From NCBI GenBank assembly GCA_028284765.1, contig JANQRA010000005.1, positions 1 through 64,000 of the forward strand: a stretch of DNA of 64,000 nt, given 5' to 3'. The DNA comes from Acidimicrobiia bacterium (lineage in GTDB: Bacteria > Actinomycetota > Acidimicrobiia > Spongiisociales > ZC4RG35). Under the pieces are notes generated by a model. It was given only the letters and a program-made list of their open reading frames with translations, was not told where the DNA came from and did not search any database. Both the position numbers and the translations under genes were made by a program. Below, piece by piece: positions 16,469 to 26,432 of the stretch; position 1 is the first letter of the stretch; the number at the start of each line of letters is the position of its first letter.

Positions 16469-16498
16469 GGATCCTGGCCGATGATTCGGCCAGGATCC
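16469..16498 (+). terminator. Hairpin between pstS and pstC, partial terminator/attenuator
   Basis: Perfect 12-bp stem GGATCCTGGCCG / CGGCCAGGATCC with a 6-base loop, then TTCT. It is 16 bases after the pstS stop. It probably stabilises pstS mRNA and lowers read-through into pstCAB. Confidence 0.7.
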
Positions 16499-16514
16499 TT
16501 CTGGGTGAACTTCT

Positions 16515-17474
16515 ATGACTGAGACCTCGACCAGAACTCCAAGACGCTCCCTCGGCGGGCAGCGGCGCGTTTCGGAGAAGCTGATCCTGGTCTCGTTGTT
16601 CGTTTGTGGGGCGATTTCGATCGCCACCACCATCGGAATCATCTACGAGCTCGGCAAGGAATCTCTCCTTTTCTTCCAGGACCCTCAGGTCTCGTTCTGG
16701 GAGTACATCACGGGCACCATCTGGCAGCCTCAGGCCGGGAGCTTTGGTATCTGGCCTCTGATTCTCGGCACCATGCTCATCACGGTCATCGCGTTGACCG
16801 TGGCCATCCCCATCGGGCTCGCCTCGGCTATATATCTGTCGGAATACGCGAGTCCCCGGGTGCGCGGTTTCTTCAAGCCTGCACTCGAAGTTCTCGTCGG
16901 AATCCCGACGGTTGTCTTCGGCTTCTTCGCCGTGACCTTCATGACCCCAATCCTTCGCGACATTTTTGGAGCGGATGTTGTCGGGTTCTTCAACGTTCTC
17001 TCAGCCGGCATCGTGGTGGGGATCCTCATCATCCCGCTGGTCAGTTCCCTTTCTGAAGACGCCCTCTCCGCAGTCCCGGATTCACTCCGTCAGGCTGCCT
17101 ACGGCTTAGGTGCCTCCAAACTCGAAGTATCCCTCCGGGTAGTCGTACCCGCGGCGCTGTCGGGCATTGCCGCCGGCATCGTGATCGCTATGTCTCGCGC
17201 TGTCGGCGAGACGATGGTGGTGACACTGGCTTCTGGTGCAGCCCCTAGGAATTTCGTCTTGGGTCAGGACCCTTGGTCCTACATCCTGAGCCCGTTTGAA
17301 TTCGGGCAAGCGATGACTGGCTACATCGTCATCACCGCTTCGGGTGACCTCTCCTACAACACGATCGACTACAACTCGATCTTCGCCATCGGTCTGACGC
17401 TGTTCTTGATGACCCTGGGCCTGAACTCGCTGTCACGAAGAATCGTGGACCGATATCGGCAGGAGTACGAATGA
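16515..17474 (+). CDS. pstC: Phosphate ABC transporter permease PstC
   Basis: 319-residue inner-membrane permease with six predicted membrane segments and the MetI-type permease loop (DSLRQAAYGLGASKLEVSLRVVVP) that contacts PstB. An N-terminal cytoplasmic tail of about 25 residues precedes the first helix. It overlaps pstA by four bases (ATGA). The region VLVGIPTVVFGFFAVTF is a typical PstC helix. Confidence 0.93.
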   Translation: MTETSTRTPRRSLGGQRRVSEKLILVSLFVCGAISIATTIGIIYELGKESLLFFQDPQVSFWEYITGTIWQPQAGSFGIWPLILGTMLITVIALTVAIPIGLASAIYLSEYASPRVRGFFKPALEVLVGIPTVVFGFFAVTFMTPILRDIFGADVVGFFNVLSAGIVVGILIIPLVSSLSEDALSAVPDSLRQAAYGLGASKLEVSLRVVVPAALSGIAAGIVIAMSRAVGETMVVTLASGAAPRNFVLGQDPWSYILSPFEFGQAMTGYIVITASGDLSYNTIDYNSIFAIGLTLFLMTLGLNSLSRRIVDRYRQEYE

Positions 17475-18871
17475 GCATCGAAGCGCCACTCCGGCCTACC
17501 GAAGAGTTCTATCCATCGGGAGATGAGTACGACAAGTTCCTGAGTCGTAGGAAGCGTCGCGGCCGGATCGTTCAGATGATCTTTCTGCTCGCTTTGGCGA
17601 CCGCGGTTCTCGCACTCATCACTCTCCTCTACACCATCATCAACGACTCTTTTGGGCTGACCGCGGTCGTGAACGAAACCGAGCCGGAGGAAGTTGTCGC
17701 CTCACTTGGGTACGACCCGGCCGAAGTGGCGATCGAGGACTTGAGTTTCGACGAGTTGGTTGGTGTGCTCCAAGGGGCTATCTCAAACAACGTCGGCCGG
17801 CGTCTCGAGCGTGAGCAGCGGTTCTATGAGGACCGGCTGGTGTTCGAAACAGAATCGGTGTGGGCAGAGATCTGCTCGTCAGGGGAGCCGCCTGCCGGAT
17901 GTGATGCAGCTCCGAGAAGTCAAGCCAGCGTCTTGCAACTGGTCTATGAACGTGTCGTGGTGCCAGATGTGATCGCCTCCTATGAGTTGGTGCCCTCTCT
18001 GTTTGCCCCTGAGGCATTCGAAGAAGAGATCGAAGAGATATTCATCACCAGCCCCGACCGCTTTCCGGACTACACCTTCGATCAGGTCCAGTTCGAGTGG
18101 CGCGCATGGCTGAGCTGGACGTTTGTCACCGCTCCTGCCAACTCGAAGCCCGAGATCGCTGGAATCAGAACTGCGATCCTCGGCTCGATGTGGTTGGTGG
18201 CAATCACTATCTCGTTTGCCGTGCCGGTTGGTGTTGGCGCCGCCGTCTATCTCGAGGAGTTCGCGAGGCCCAACAGGTTCAATAGCTTCATCCAGACGAA
18301 CATCAACAACCTCGCCGGAGTCCCTTCGATCATTTACGGAATGCTCGGTCTGGCGGTGTTTGTACGAATATTCGAGCCGTTCACGTCTGGGGCCATATTT
18401 GGCATCGAAAACGACAACGGTCGAACTGTCGTCGCTGCCGGGCTGACCCTTGGGCTTCTGACGCTTCCGGTTGTCATCATCAGCTCCCAAGAGGCCCTCA
18501 AGGCCGTACCGAACTCTCTTCGACAGGCCGGCATGGGTCTCGGTGCAACGCGGTGGCAGACCGTCAGGAGTCAGGTTCTACCCGTTGCCCTGCCTGGCAT
18601 CCTGACGGGTACGATTCTGGCGGTGGCACGCGCAATCGGGGAGACGGCACCGTTGATATTGGTGGGTGCGGCCAGCTTTATCACCTCCGACCCGACTGGC
18701 CCGTTCTCAAAATTCACGGCATTGCCCATTCAGATCTTCCAGTGGACGTCGCTTCCTCAGGAGGAGTTCCGCAATCTGGCCGCCGCGGCTTCCCTCGCAC
18801 TCCTTATCCTGCTCCTCGTACTCAACGCCGGAGCAGTCATCCTTCGCAACAAATACTCCAGGAGAATCTAA
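17471..18871 (+). CDS. pstA: Phosphate ABC transporter permease PstA with a large extracytoplasmic insertion
   Basis: 466 residues, about 160-170 longer than a usual PstA. After the first membrane helix (about 34-56), residues roughly 65-215 form an extra acidic, hydrophilic domain facing outward, with two cysteines (135 and 144) that could form a disulfide. The normal permease body follows, with the EAA loop SLRQAGMGLGATRWQTVRSQVLP and GETAPLILVGAASF. The insertion has no motif I recognise. The gene is in frame, overlaps pstC and abuts pstB, so it is not a fusion artefact. Confidence 0.9.
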   Translation: MSIEAPLRPTEEFYPSGDEYDKFLSRRKRRGRIVQMIFLLALATAVLALITLLYTIINDSFGLTAVVNETEPEEVVASLGYDPAEVAIEDLSFDELVGVLQGAISNNVGRRLEREQRFYEDRLVFETESVWAEICSSGEPPAGCDAAPRSQASVLQLVYERVVVPDVIASYELVPSLFAPEAFEEEIEEIFITSPDRFPDYTFDQVQFEWRAWLSWTFVTAPANSKPEIAGIRTAILGSMWLVAITISFAVPVGVGAAVYLEEFARPNRFNSFIQTNINNLAGVPSIIYGMLGLAVFVRIFEPFTSGAIFGIENDNGRTVVAAGLTLGLLTLPVVIISSQEALKAVPNSLRQAGMGLGATRWQTVRSQVLPVALPGILTGTILAVARAIGETAPLILVGAASFITSDPTGPFSKFTALPIQIFQWTSLPQEEFRNLAAAASLALLILLLVLNAGAVILRNKYSRRI

Positions 18872-19750
18872 GTGACCCATGAGACGCAAGCTCCCGTGAC
18901 CAAGCAAGAAGAGCCCGCCACGAAGGTAGATGAGACGACGGCTGAGGGAATGCCAGCGCCGGAGGCGCCAGGCGTCATTCAGACAGTCGGGATGGACATC
19001 TATTACGGCGACTTCAAAGCCGTCCATGATGTCTCACTGAACTTCGCCTTCAACGAGATCAGTGCGTTGATCGGCCCGTCGGGCTGTGGCAAATCAACGG
19101 TGCTCAGATCCCTGAATCGCATGAATGATCTGATTCCTACTGCGCGAACTGACGGTGAGGTCTTCTATCACGGTGAGAACATCTATGGGGAGGGCGTCGA
19201 CGCGGTAGAGGTGCGGCGCCGGATCGGAATGGTGTTTCAGAAGCCCAATCCGTTCCCGAAGACGATCTATCAGAACATTCTCTGGGGCGCCAAGATCAAC
19301 GGGTTCAAAGGCTCCAAGTCGGATGCCGACGCATTGGTGCAGGATGCCCTAGAGCAAGCGGCCCTTTGGGAAGAAGTGAAAGATAAGGTGAACGAGAGCG
19401 GCCTCTCGTTGTCAGGTGGCCAGCAACAAAGACTGTGCATCGCGCGGGCGATCGCCACCAAGCCTGATGTGGTTCTGATGGACGAACCGTGCTCTGCCCT
19501 CGACCCAATCGCAACACTTCGCATTGAAGAGTTGATGCTGCAGCTGAAGGAGAACTACTCGATCATCATCGTGACCCACAACATGCAGCAGGCGGCTCGG
19601 GTTTCCGACAAAACGGCCTTCTTCAATGTGGAGTTGAATACCAAAGGCCAGCGGACCGGAGAACTGGTCGAGTTCTCCCCAACCGAGAAACTCTTCACGT
19701 CCCCTGATCGTAAGGAGACCGAGGACTACATCACTGGAAGGTTTGGATGA
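18872..19750 (+). CDS. pstB: Phosphate ABC transporter ATP-binding protein
   Basis: 292-residue ATPase of the phosphate importer. Walker [10 protein letters not shown], signature [14 protein letters not shown], Walker [14 protein letters not shown] and the switch His in [10 protein letters not shown] are intact. About 35 extra N-terminal residues (Thr/Glu/Ala-rich) precede the domain. GTG directly follows the pstA stop; the end overlaps phoU by four bases. Confidence 0.95.
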   Translation: MTHETQAPVTKQEEPATKVDETTAEGMPAPEAPGVIQTVGMDIYYGDFKAVHDVSLNFAFNEISALIGPSGCGKSTVLRSLNRMNDLIPTARTDGEVFYHGENIYGEGVDAVEVRRRIGMVFQKPNPFPKTIYQNILWGAKINGFKGSKSDADALVQDALEQAALWEEVKDKVNESGLSLSGGQQQRLCIARAIATKPDVVLMDEPCSALDPIATLRIEELMLQLKENYSIIIVTHNMQQAARVSDKTAFFNVELNTKGQRTGELVEFSPTEKLFTSPDRKETEDYITGRFG

Positions 19751-20445
19751 CCGACGTTCACGACACCCAAACTCACTTCCACGGTGAGTTGGCTGCTCTA
19801 GAGCAAAAGGTGTTGGGCATGGTCGACCGGTGCGAAGGCATGGTCGAGCAAGCCGTCGCCGCAGTGACTCACGGAGATCTGGAACAAGCTGCCGATGTGA
19901 TCGAGGCTGACGGGGAAATCGACGAGGTCTATCTCGAAGTCCATTCGGAGTGGACCACGCTGATGGCCCGCTATCAGCCACTCGGTTCGGACTTGCGGCG
20001 GATGACGATTCTCCTGCACCTCAACACAACGTTCGAGAGAATGAGTGCGCAGTGCGCCAACATCGCCGAGGTGGCTGTAGCCAATCATGAACTGCCCAGT
20101 GTCGAGAGGATCAATGAGCAGGTGCGTGAGATGGGCGACTTGGTCCGTCCGATGATAAGGACCGCTCTTGGAGCGTACGTCCGAGAAGACTTGGACGAGG
20201 CCAGGCTCCTCCCGGCCATGGATCATCCCGTGGATCGCATCAACGCCAATATGTACAAAGAAGCTGTCGCGGCGGGAGGCAGTCCCCAACTCCTGGAGTG
20301 GGCGGCCAAGATGATGCTCGTTTCGAGGGCACTCGAGAGGATCGGTGACCAGTCGGTCGACTTCGCCGAGCAAACGGCATATCTGATCACCGGTGACCGG
20401 GCCGGCTTCTACGAGAGCCTTCCAGCCGACGATGACGCTGACTGA
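19747..20445 (+). CDS. phoU: PhoU phosphate-signalling protein
   Basis: 232 residues made of two PhoU three-helix repeats. Metal-binding acidic motifs of the family are seen around [13 protein letters not shown] and [14 protein letters not shown]. PhoU relays the transport state of PstSCAB to the histidine kinase and represses the pho response in high phosphate. ATGA overlap with pstB; its 3' end overlaps the regulator gene. Confidence 0.93.
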   Translation: MTDVHDTQTHFHGELAALEQKVLGMVDRCEGMVEQAVAAVTHGDLEQAADVIEADGEIDEVYLEVHSEWTTLMARYQPLGSDLRRMTILLHLNTTFERMSAQCANIAEVAVANHELPSVERINEQVREMGDLVRPMIRTALGAYVREDLDEARLLPAMDHPVDRINANMYKEAVAAGGSPQLLEWAAKMMLVSRALERIGDQSVDFAEQTAYLITGDRAGFYESLPADDDAD

Positions 20446-21142
20446 TCACCGTCGGCACCGAATTCTCCTGATTGAAGACGAACCCGGTCTTGCAGACTCG
20501 GTCCGGTATTCGCTCGAAGCTGAGGGATTCGATGTCGACGTCGCCGACACGGGTGTGGCCGGGCTTGAGGCAGCCCGCCGTCTCGAACCCGACCTTGTGT
20601 TGCTCGACCTGATGCTTCCCGAGATGTCGGGTCTCGACATCTGTCGGCAGATCAGGACCAGTTCCGATGTTCCCATCGTGATGCTGACCGCCAAGGACTC
20701 AGAGGCGGACAAGGTGACCGGCCTCGAGTTGGGCGCTGATGACTACATGACGAAACCGTTTTCGATGCGAGAGCTGATCGCACGAGTCCGCGCACAGCTG
20801 CGACGCGCCACCCGAACAGGGGTGCTGTCAGAGACCAACGAAGTGCTGCGAGGCGGCCCTGTCGAACTGGACATCGATGCTCATGTGGCGCGTGTGTCAG
20901 GTGAAGAAGTCGAACTGCGACCAAAAGAGTTTGAGCTTCTCGAGTCACTGATGAGACGAAAGAACCGGCTGGCCGCCAGGCATGCACTGATCGATGAGGT
21001 GTGGGGACCGTCCTACTTTGGTGATACCAAGACCCTGGACGTACACATCAAGAGGCTCCGCGAGAAGCTCGAGGACGATTCCTCCAACCCGAAACACATT
21101 GTCACGGTGAGAGGTCTCGGCTACAAGTTCGTCGATGAATAG
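20432..21142 (+). CDS. OmpR-family response regulator, PhoB/RegX3-like
   Basis: 236-residue regulator with phospho-acceptor Asp59 (LVLLDLMLPEMSG), the conserved Lys in DDYMTKPFSMRELIARV and a C-terminal winged helix (PKEFELLESLMRRKN ... TLDVHIKRLREKLEDD). It lies between phoU and a PhoR/SenX3-like kinase, so phosphate control is the obvious role and the PHO-box at 15244 a likely target. The ATG at 20432 is preferred, giving a 14-base overlap with phoU and placing ILLIEDE at the usual distance from the N-terminus. The frame opens earlier, at 20393. Confidence 0.9.
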   Translation: MTLTDHRRHRILLIEDEPGLADSVRYSLEAEGFDVDVADTGVAGLEAARRLEPDLVLLDLMLPEMSGLDICRQIRTSSDVPIVMLTAKDSEADKVTGLELGADDYMTKPFSMRELIARVRAQLRRATRTGVLSETNEVLRGGPVELDIDAHVARVSGEEVELRPKEFELLESLMRRKNRLAARHALIDEVWGPSYFGDTKTLDVHIKRLREKLEDDSSNPKHIVTVRGLGYKFVDE

Positions 21143-22850
21143 TCGGGCGAAGCTCTCCACCAGGCTTCTCCTCCTCTATTCGATCATCTTCCTGCCTCTT
21201 CTCGGTCTGATGGCTGTCGCCGTTGACCGGGTCGCAAGTGCGCAGCTGCTCGAAGACATTCAGGAGAACCTCGCCGTTGCCGCCGACCTGGCCTTCACCA
21301 GCCTTCCTTCCGACCCGGCCGAGTATGAAGCTTGGGCGGAAGAGATCTTCGAGATCGGGGCATTCCGGACAACTCTCATCGACGAAGACGGTGTGGTGCT
21401 GGCTGACTCTCACACTGACCCAGCGACGATGGAGAACCATGGCCAGCGCGAAGAGATACTGGAAGCTGCCGCTGGCGAGATTGGTCTCGCTCGTCGGTTG
21501 AGCGTCAGCACTGGCTTCGATCAGCAATATGTGGCCCTTCCGCCTCGCGACGGTCTGTTCATGCGCACGTCAGTCTCCACGAGAGTCATCAACGACGATC
21601 TGAATGCGCTGCGCTGGGGGATCGCGATATCGGGTCTGGTTGTGGCCGGAATCGGGATCGTGGTCGTCGCAGTGCTCGCACGAAGGATGGCACGACCCAT
21701 CACCGAACTGACCGAACAAGCCGAAGCTGTGGCAGCTGGGGACCCATCGGTCGAGCCCAGGCGATCGACCGTCGCTGAGATTGACGCGCTTGGTGTGGCG
21801 ATATCGACCATGGCGACAAATCTGCGGTCCCGTGTGTCGGACGCGGAGCAGGCGACCGAAACTCTCGATGTCGTCCTCTCTGCGCTGCCGCAGGGGACCC
21901 TTCTCATCGGTTCGACTGACGAGATCGTTTACTCGAACTCATCGGCCGAGCAGCTATTGGGCAGGATTCCGGACAACCTGAGTTCCCTCGCACCCCACCA
22001 ACTGCAGACGGTCGTCCGCGATGCTCGAGATGAAGGTGAAACAGTGCGGGTTGACCTCGAGCATGGAGTCCCCGCACGGCGACTTAGGGCACTCGCCATG
22101 CGCTTCTCCGACGACAACCGTGTCCTCTTGCTGGTCATTGACGTGACCGAGCGCGACCGGGCCGATTCGATACGCCGCGACTTCGTAGCCAACGCATCAC
22201 ATGAGCTGAAGACTCCGGTGGCGACAATCATTGCTTCTGCTGAAGCGATGCAGATTGCGTTGGATCGCGGCGACCAATCCGCTTCCGGATTCGCCGAGCG
22301 AGTGGAGAGCTCGGCCCGCCAACTGGACAGCCTTGTCAGTGATCTTCTCGACCTGTCCCGACTGGAGCGAGAAGAACCGGAGGTGGCCAAGACCAGGGTC
22401 GACCTCCTGGTTAGGGACGAGATCGAGAGAGCGCGTCAGCCCGCTATAGAGAAGGGTCTGTCGATCGACGTCGACGTGGAACCGGTCGTCGCCAATCTGA
22501 GTCACCGAGACGTTTCTATCGCAGTTCGCAATCTGCTCGACAACTCGATCCGCTACACCAACGAAGGGGGGACCGTTGGTATCAGCGTCCAGGCTGAAGA
22601 CCAACTGACGATCTCAGTGTCGGATACCGGCGTGGGGATACCTACAAGAGATCTGGAACGCGTATTCGAGCGTTTCTACCGAGTCGATTCGGCACGCTCA
22701 CGAGCCACCGGCGGGACCGGCCTTGGTCTCTCCATCGTGAAACATGTGGCCGAATCTCATGGAGGATCGGTGGCTGTTTCGAGTGAGCTGGGTGTCGGGA
22801 CAACCGTCACCATCTCCCTCCCAATAGGGGAAGATCCGAGCGACAACTAA
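21135..22850 (+). CDS. Membrane sensor histidine kinase, PhoR/SenX3-like
   Basis: 571-residue kinase: membrane helix at about 10-30, an extracytoplasmic sensor region to about 155, second helix (GLVVAGIGIVVVAVLA), HAMP, a PAS-like domain around 240-330, then HisKA with the phospho-acceptor His in NASHELKTPVATII and an HATPase domain (NLLDNSIRYTNEG, DTGVGIP, GGTGLGLSIVKH). It overlaps the regulator gene by eight bases. Unlike typical E. coli PhoR, it has a sizeable extracellular loop, as in Gram-positive PhoR proteins. Confidence 0.92.
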   Translation: MNSRAKLSTRLLLLYSIIFLPLLGLMAVAVDRVASAQLLEDIQENLAVAADLAFTSLPSDPAEYEAWAEEIFEIGAFRTTLIDEDGVVLADSHTDPATMENHGQREEILEAAAGEIGLARRLSVSTGFDQQYVALPPRDGLFMRTSVSTRVINDDLNALRWGIAISGLVVAGIGIVVVAVLARRMARPITELTEQAEAVAAGDPSVEPRRSTVAEIDALGVAISTMATNLRSRVSDAEQATETLDVVLSALPQGTLLIGSTDEIVYSNSSAEQLLGRIPDNLSSLAPHQLQTVVRDARDEGETVRVDLEHGVPARRLRALAMRFSDDNRVLLLVIDVTERDRADSIRRDFVANASHELKTPVATIIASAEAMQIALDRGDQSASGFAERVESSARQLDSLVSDLLDLSRLEREEPEVAKTRVDLLVRDEIERARQPAIEKGLSIDVDVEPVVANLSHRDVSIAVRNLLDNSIRYTNEGGTVGISVQAEDQLTISVSDTGVGIPTRDLERVFERFYRVDSARSRATGGTGLGLSIVKHVAESHGGSVAVSSELGVGTTVTISLPIGEDPSDN

Positions 22851-22876
22851 ACTGAGGGGGCCTCCGCGGCTCTCTC

Positions 22877-24721
22877 ATGATCGAATCCATCTCTCAGCCT
22901 CACGACCTACGCTCGCTCAGCTACGAGCAGTTGGACGACCTCTCGACAGAGATCCGTAGCTTCATTCTCGAGAAGGTCTCAAAAACCGGTGGCCACCTAT
23001 CTCCCAACCTCGGGGTGGTGGAGTTGACCTTGGCTTTGCATCGCGTGTTCGACTCACCCCGGGATCGATTCATCTGGGATGTAGGCCATCAGTCTTACGT
23101 GCACAAGATCGTCACCGGACGTGCTGACCAATTCGACGACCTCCGCCACACCGGGGGACTGTCGGGCTATCCGAGCCGCGAAGAGTCGGAGCACGATTTC
23201 GTCGAGAACAGCCACGCTTCGACCTCCCTGAGCTACGCACTTGGCCACGCTCTTGCTGACTACGAGGGGTGGACGATCGCCGTCATCGGTGACGGTGCCC
23301 TCACCGGGGGAATGGCCTATGAGGCCCTCAACCACATCGCGGTGGCCAAACCCGAGCGCTTGATCATCATCCTCAACGACAATGGGCGTTCGTACGCACC
23401 GACTGTCGGCGGTCTAGCGGCGCTATCCAACATCGCCCACTATCGAATCGACCCCCGATACGAAAAGGCGAAACAGACCCTCGGGCGGATGCTGAGGGGT
23501 ATCCCTCTAGTCGGTGAAACCGCGGACGAGATGGCCAGCCGGATGAAGGATGCCGTCAAGCAGATCGTTGACCCCGCCACGGTGTTCGACGCCCTGGACC
23601 TGAAGTACACGGGTCAGATCGACGGCCACGACATCGAACTCCTCGAAGAGATCCTCAACCAGGCGAAGACCTACGAAGAGCCTGTTGTCATCCATGTGAT
23701 CACCGAGAAGGGGAGTGGGTACAAGCCGGCCATCGAAGACGAAGAAGAGAAGCTGCACGGTGTCGGCGCATTCGATGTCGCCACAGGCAAGGCCCACAAG
23801 TCCGAGCTCAAGCTGACCGAGGTTGCAGGACGCGCGCTAGCCGAAGCGGCGGCGAGCCGACCGGATCTGATCGGTGTCTCGGCCGCAATGGTCTCGACCA
23901 CCGGTTTGAAGCAGATGTCGCAGCGATTCCCAGAGCGTGTCATCGACACCGGCATCGCCGAGCAGCACGCGGTGACGTTGGCTGCGGGTATCGCCATGGC
24001 AGGGAAGAAGCCGGTTGTTGCCTTGTATTCGGCTTTCCTGCAACGAGCTTTTGACCAGGTGGTCGCCGACGTGGCTCTGCACGATCTGCCGGTCACTTTC
24101 TTGATCGACCGCGCCGGGATTACCGGTCCCGATGGGCCGTCGCACCACGGCGTATTCGATCTTTCGTATCTTCGAATGGTGCCCAACCTCGTCGTCGGTG
24201 CGCCTGCAGATGCCACAGAGTTGTGCGCCATGATCGAGACCGCGGTCGACCATGACGGGCCCATTGCGATCCGCTACCCAAAAGGTGGAGCGGTATCAGT
24301 TCCGTCAGTGCCAGTAGCCCCGCTGGAGATCGGTGAAGCCGAGCTCTTGAGTGGGGGAGAAGACGTCCTTCTGGTGGCCATCGGGAGAATGGTCGAAACG
24401 GCAGAGAAGGCAGCCGCCGAGCTCTCGTCTCGAGGGTTGCAAGCCGGAGTGGTCAACGCCCGCTGGGTCAAGCCGCTCGATCCAAGAATCGTTGAGTGGG
24501 CTGGATCGGCCAAACGCGTGGTCACCTTGGAGGACAACGTTGTAGCCGGTGGTTTCGGTGCTGCTGTCATGGAAGCGCTCGCTGCTTCAGGTGTGACCAA
24601 AGACGTCCTCAATATCGGTGTGCCTGATGAGTTCCTTCCGTTTGGCTCGCCCGGCGATGTGATGGAGTCGGTGGGCATGGACCTCGACTCGGTGGTGGAG
24701 CGCATTCTCCTCGAGGGCTAG
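22877..24721 (+). CDS. dxs: 1-deoxy-D-xylulose-5-phosphate synthase
   Basis: 614-residue thiamine-diphosphate enzyme that condenses pyruvate and glyceraldehyde-3-phosphate in the first step of the MEP isoprenoid pathway. Markers are SKTGGHLSPNLGVVELTLAL near the N-terminus, the ThDP motif GDGALTGGMAYEALN and the transketolase-type pyrimidine-domain segment DTGIAEQHAVTLAAG. Full length. Independent of the phosphate genes except for position. Its TAG stop and the TAG of the permease gene on the other strand are the same CTAG. Confidence 0.95.
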   Translation: MIESISQPHDLRSLSYEQLDDLSTEIRSFILEKVSKTGGHLSPNLGVVELTLALHRVFDSPRDRFIWDVGHQSYVHKIVTGRADQFDDLRHTGGLSGYPSREESEHDFVENSHASTSLSYALGHALADYEGWTIAVIGDGALTGGMAYEALNHIAVAKPERLIIILNDNGRSYAPTVGGLAALSNIAHYRIDPRYEKAKQTLGRMLRGIPLVGETADEMASRMKDAVKQIVDPATVFDALDLKYTGQIDGHDIELLEEILNQAKTYEEPVVIHVITEKGSGYKPAIEDEEEKLHGVGAFDVATGKAHKSELKLTEVAGRALAEAAASRPDLIGVSAAMVSTTGLKQMSQRFPERVIDTGIAEQHAVTLAAGIAMAGKKPVVALYSAFLQRAFDQVVADVALHDLPVTFLIDRAGITGPDGPSHHGVFDLSYLRMVPNLVVGAPADATELCAMIETAVDHDGPIAIRYPKGGAVSVPSVPVAPLEIGEAELLSGGEDVLLVAIGRMVETAEKAAAELSSRGLQAGVVNARWVKPLDPRIVEWAGSAKRVVTLEDNVVAGGFGAAVMEALAASGVTKDVLNIGVPDEFLPFGSPGDVMESVGMDLDSVVERILLEG

Positions 24722-25560
24722 TCGCCGATTCTGCCGGGAATGGCCACTCGGCGCTCGTACCAACGGAGAACCAAGCTCAACCCGAGTGTGAGCACCACGT
24801 AAATGACGACCAGAATGAAGAACGACTCACGGAATCGGAACGTGCTTCCCGAGTAGAGACGGGCCAACTGGGTCACCTCACGCACTGCGAGCACAGTCAC
24901 CAGCGAAGTGTCTTTCATCAGTGAAATGAGATCATTGCCCAGGGCGGGGAGCATGTTGCGGACCGCTTGGGGCAAGACAACCTTGCTCATGATCTGTCTT
25001 TCTCGAAGCCCCAACGACCGTCCTGCCTCGGTCTGCTCTCGATTCACTGATTGGATGCCAGCTCTGAACACTTCAGCAATAAATGCCGCATAGAAGAGTG
25101 ACAGAGCTGCGGCACCGCGGAACGCCTGAGGAAAAGACCGACTGGGCTGGTTGATGAGATCGGCGAAGGACGGGACCAGCACAAAGGCCACGACGAACAG
25201 GAAGACGATCATCGGGATTCCGCGTATGAACTCGATGTAGAGGGCGGCCGCGTTCTTCAGGAAAGTGTTCTTAGAAACCCTGGCGAGCCCGATGAAGAGT
25301 CCCAAGACCAGCGCTACGACAAACGAGCCGAAGGTGAGGTAGAGGGTCATGAGGATGCCCTCGGTGGCTCGCAGTGGCCAGGGGAAGATGTTCTCGAACG
25401 CCTCCCGGTACTCGGGGCTGAATATCACCGCGATCACCAGCGCTGCGACAATGCTCAACATCGCAACGAGCCACCATGGGAACTCCTTGGCGTCGAAGCG
25501 GTAGGCGCCTCCCACTGTGGGGGCTAGTGGAGCCGCCTGTGGATCAGGTTCTTGTGTCAT
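24718..25560 (-). CDS. Polar amino-acid ABC transporter permease
   Basis: 280-residue permease of the HisM/GlnP type: a 30-residue cytoplasmic N-terminus, four to five membrane segments and the EAA loop EAGRSLGLRERQIMSKVVLPQAVRNMLP. The family segment GILMTLYLTFGSF...LGLFIGLARVS and the motif YIEFIRGIPMIVFLF are present. It is downstream of a substrate-binding protein gene, with a hairpin between them. No ATPase gene accompanies the pair, so it probably borrows the ATPase at 30168 or one elsewhere. Confidence 0.9.
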   Translation of the reverse strand: MTQEPDPQAAPLAPTVGGAYRFDAKEFPWWLVAMLSIVAALVIAVIFSPEYREAFENIFPWPLRATEGILMTLYLTFGSFVVALVLGLFIGLARVSKNTFLKNAAALYIEFIRGIPMIVFLFVVAFVLVPSFADLINQPSRSFPQAFRGAAALSLFYAAFIAEVFRAGIQSVNREQTEAGRSLGLRERQIMSKVVLPQAVRNMLPALGNDLISLMKDTSLVTVLAVREVTQLARLYSGSTFRFRESFFILVVIYVVLTLGLSLVLRWYERRVAIPGRIGD

Positions 25561-25568
25561 AAAGGAAA

Positions 25569-25590
25569 CGCCCGGTCAGAAGACCGGGCG
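25569..25590 (-). terminator. Hairpin between binding-protein and permease genes
   Basis: Perfect 9-bp stem CGCCCGGTC / GACCGGGCG with loop AGAA, followed in the leftward direction by TTTCCTTT. It likely attenuates transcription into the permease, keeping the binding protein in excess. Confidence 0.65.
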
Positions 25591-25622
25591 CACCTTATCC
25601 AGATAGTTGTTGGGCCAGTCGA

Positions 25623-26432
25623 CTAGCCCAGGTCGTCGTAGGTCACGTCAAAGTCAGGACCGAACCACTTGCGACCTAAGTCGTCCATGGTTCCGTCGTC
25701 GATCATGGCCTGAATGGCCTCATTGACCGGGTCGACCAGCTCTGAGTCGAGCGGGAAGATGAAGCCAAGGGGATCGGACTGCAGCGCGTCGTCGATCGTC
25801 TCGATCTCTTCCGCGTTTTCACCGATGTATCCGAGGCCAGCGGCGTCGTCGATGATGACCACGTCGACATCGCCTGCAATCAGCGCCTGTACGGCCAGGG
25901 CAAACTGGTCGAACGCCTGAATGCGATCAGCTCCAACCAACTCCTCGGCCAGCTCGAAGTTGGTGGTACCAACCTGAGTTGCGACGACAGCATCAGAATT
26001 GATGACGTCGTCGGCGCTCGAGAAGCGATCGTCGCCTAGCTGCTTGATGAACTTCTGGGTGACTGTCATGTACGGATCAGAGAACGCAACGATTTCTTTG
26101 CGCTCGTCTGTGATGGAAATCCCATCAGCCGCAGTCATGATTTCGCCCTGTGCGACCTGATCGATCACGGCAGGCCAAGCAGCCTCCACGAACTCGGGCA
26201 CGCAATTGAGGCGCTCACAGATGTCATTCCATGCGTCGTAGTCCCAGCCCTGTCCTTCGGTCTCACCCGCAAGGATGTAGTTGAAGGGGAGGTAGGCGTT
26301 TTCGACACCGACGGTGACAGTCATTCCGTCGAGATCGGAGCCGTCGATGGTTCCGCCCGAATCATCACCACATGCGGCGACGACCAAGGCAAGTACCGCC
26401 ATGAGGGCAACGATTCTTGCTTTTTTGATCAT
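25623..26432 (-). CDS. Amino-acid ABC transporter substrate-binding lipoprotein
   Basis: 269-residue family-3 solute-binding lipoprotein: MIKKARIV start, hydrophobic core, lipobox VVAAC, then the binding fold with NAYLPFNY near its start and WDYDAWNDICERLN. Ligand is probably a polar amino acid. The start is the ATG at 26432, preceded by AGGAGG. The frame is open much further (to 27020), but that part is antisense to the divergent binding-protein gene and is not coding. It faces that gene across 160 bases. Confidence 0.9.
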   Translation of the reverse strand: MIKKARIVALMAVLALVVAACGDDSGGTIDGSDLDGMTVTVGVENAYLPFNYILAGETEGQGWDYDAWNDICERLNCVPEFVEAAWPAVIDQVAQGEIMTAADGISITDERKEIVAFSDPYMTVTQKFIKQLGDDRFSSADDVINSDAVVATQVGTTNFELAEELVGADRIQAFDQFALAVQALIAGDVDVVIIDDAAGLGYIGENAEEIETIDDALQSDPLGFIFPLDSELVDPVNEAIQAMIDDGTMDDLGRKWFGPDFDVTYDDLG

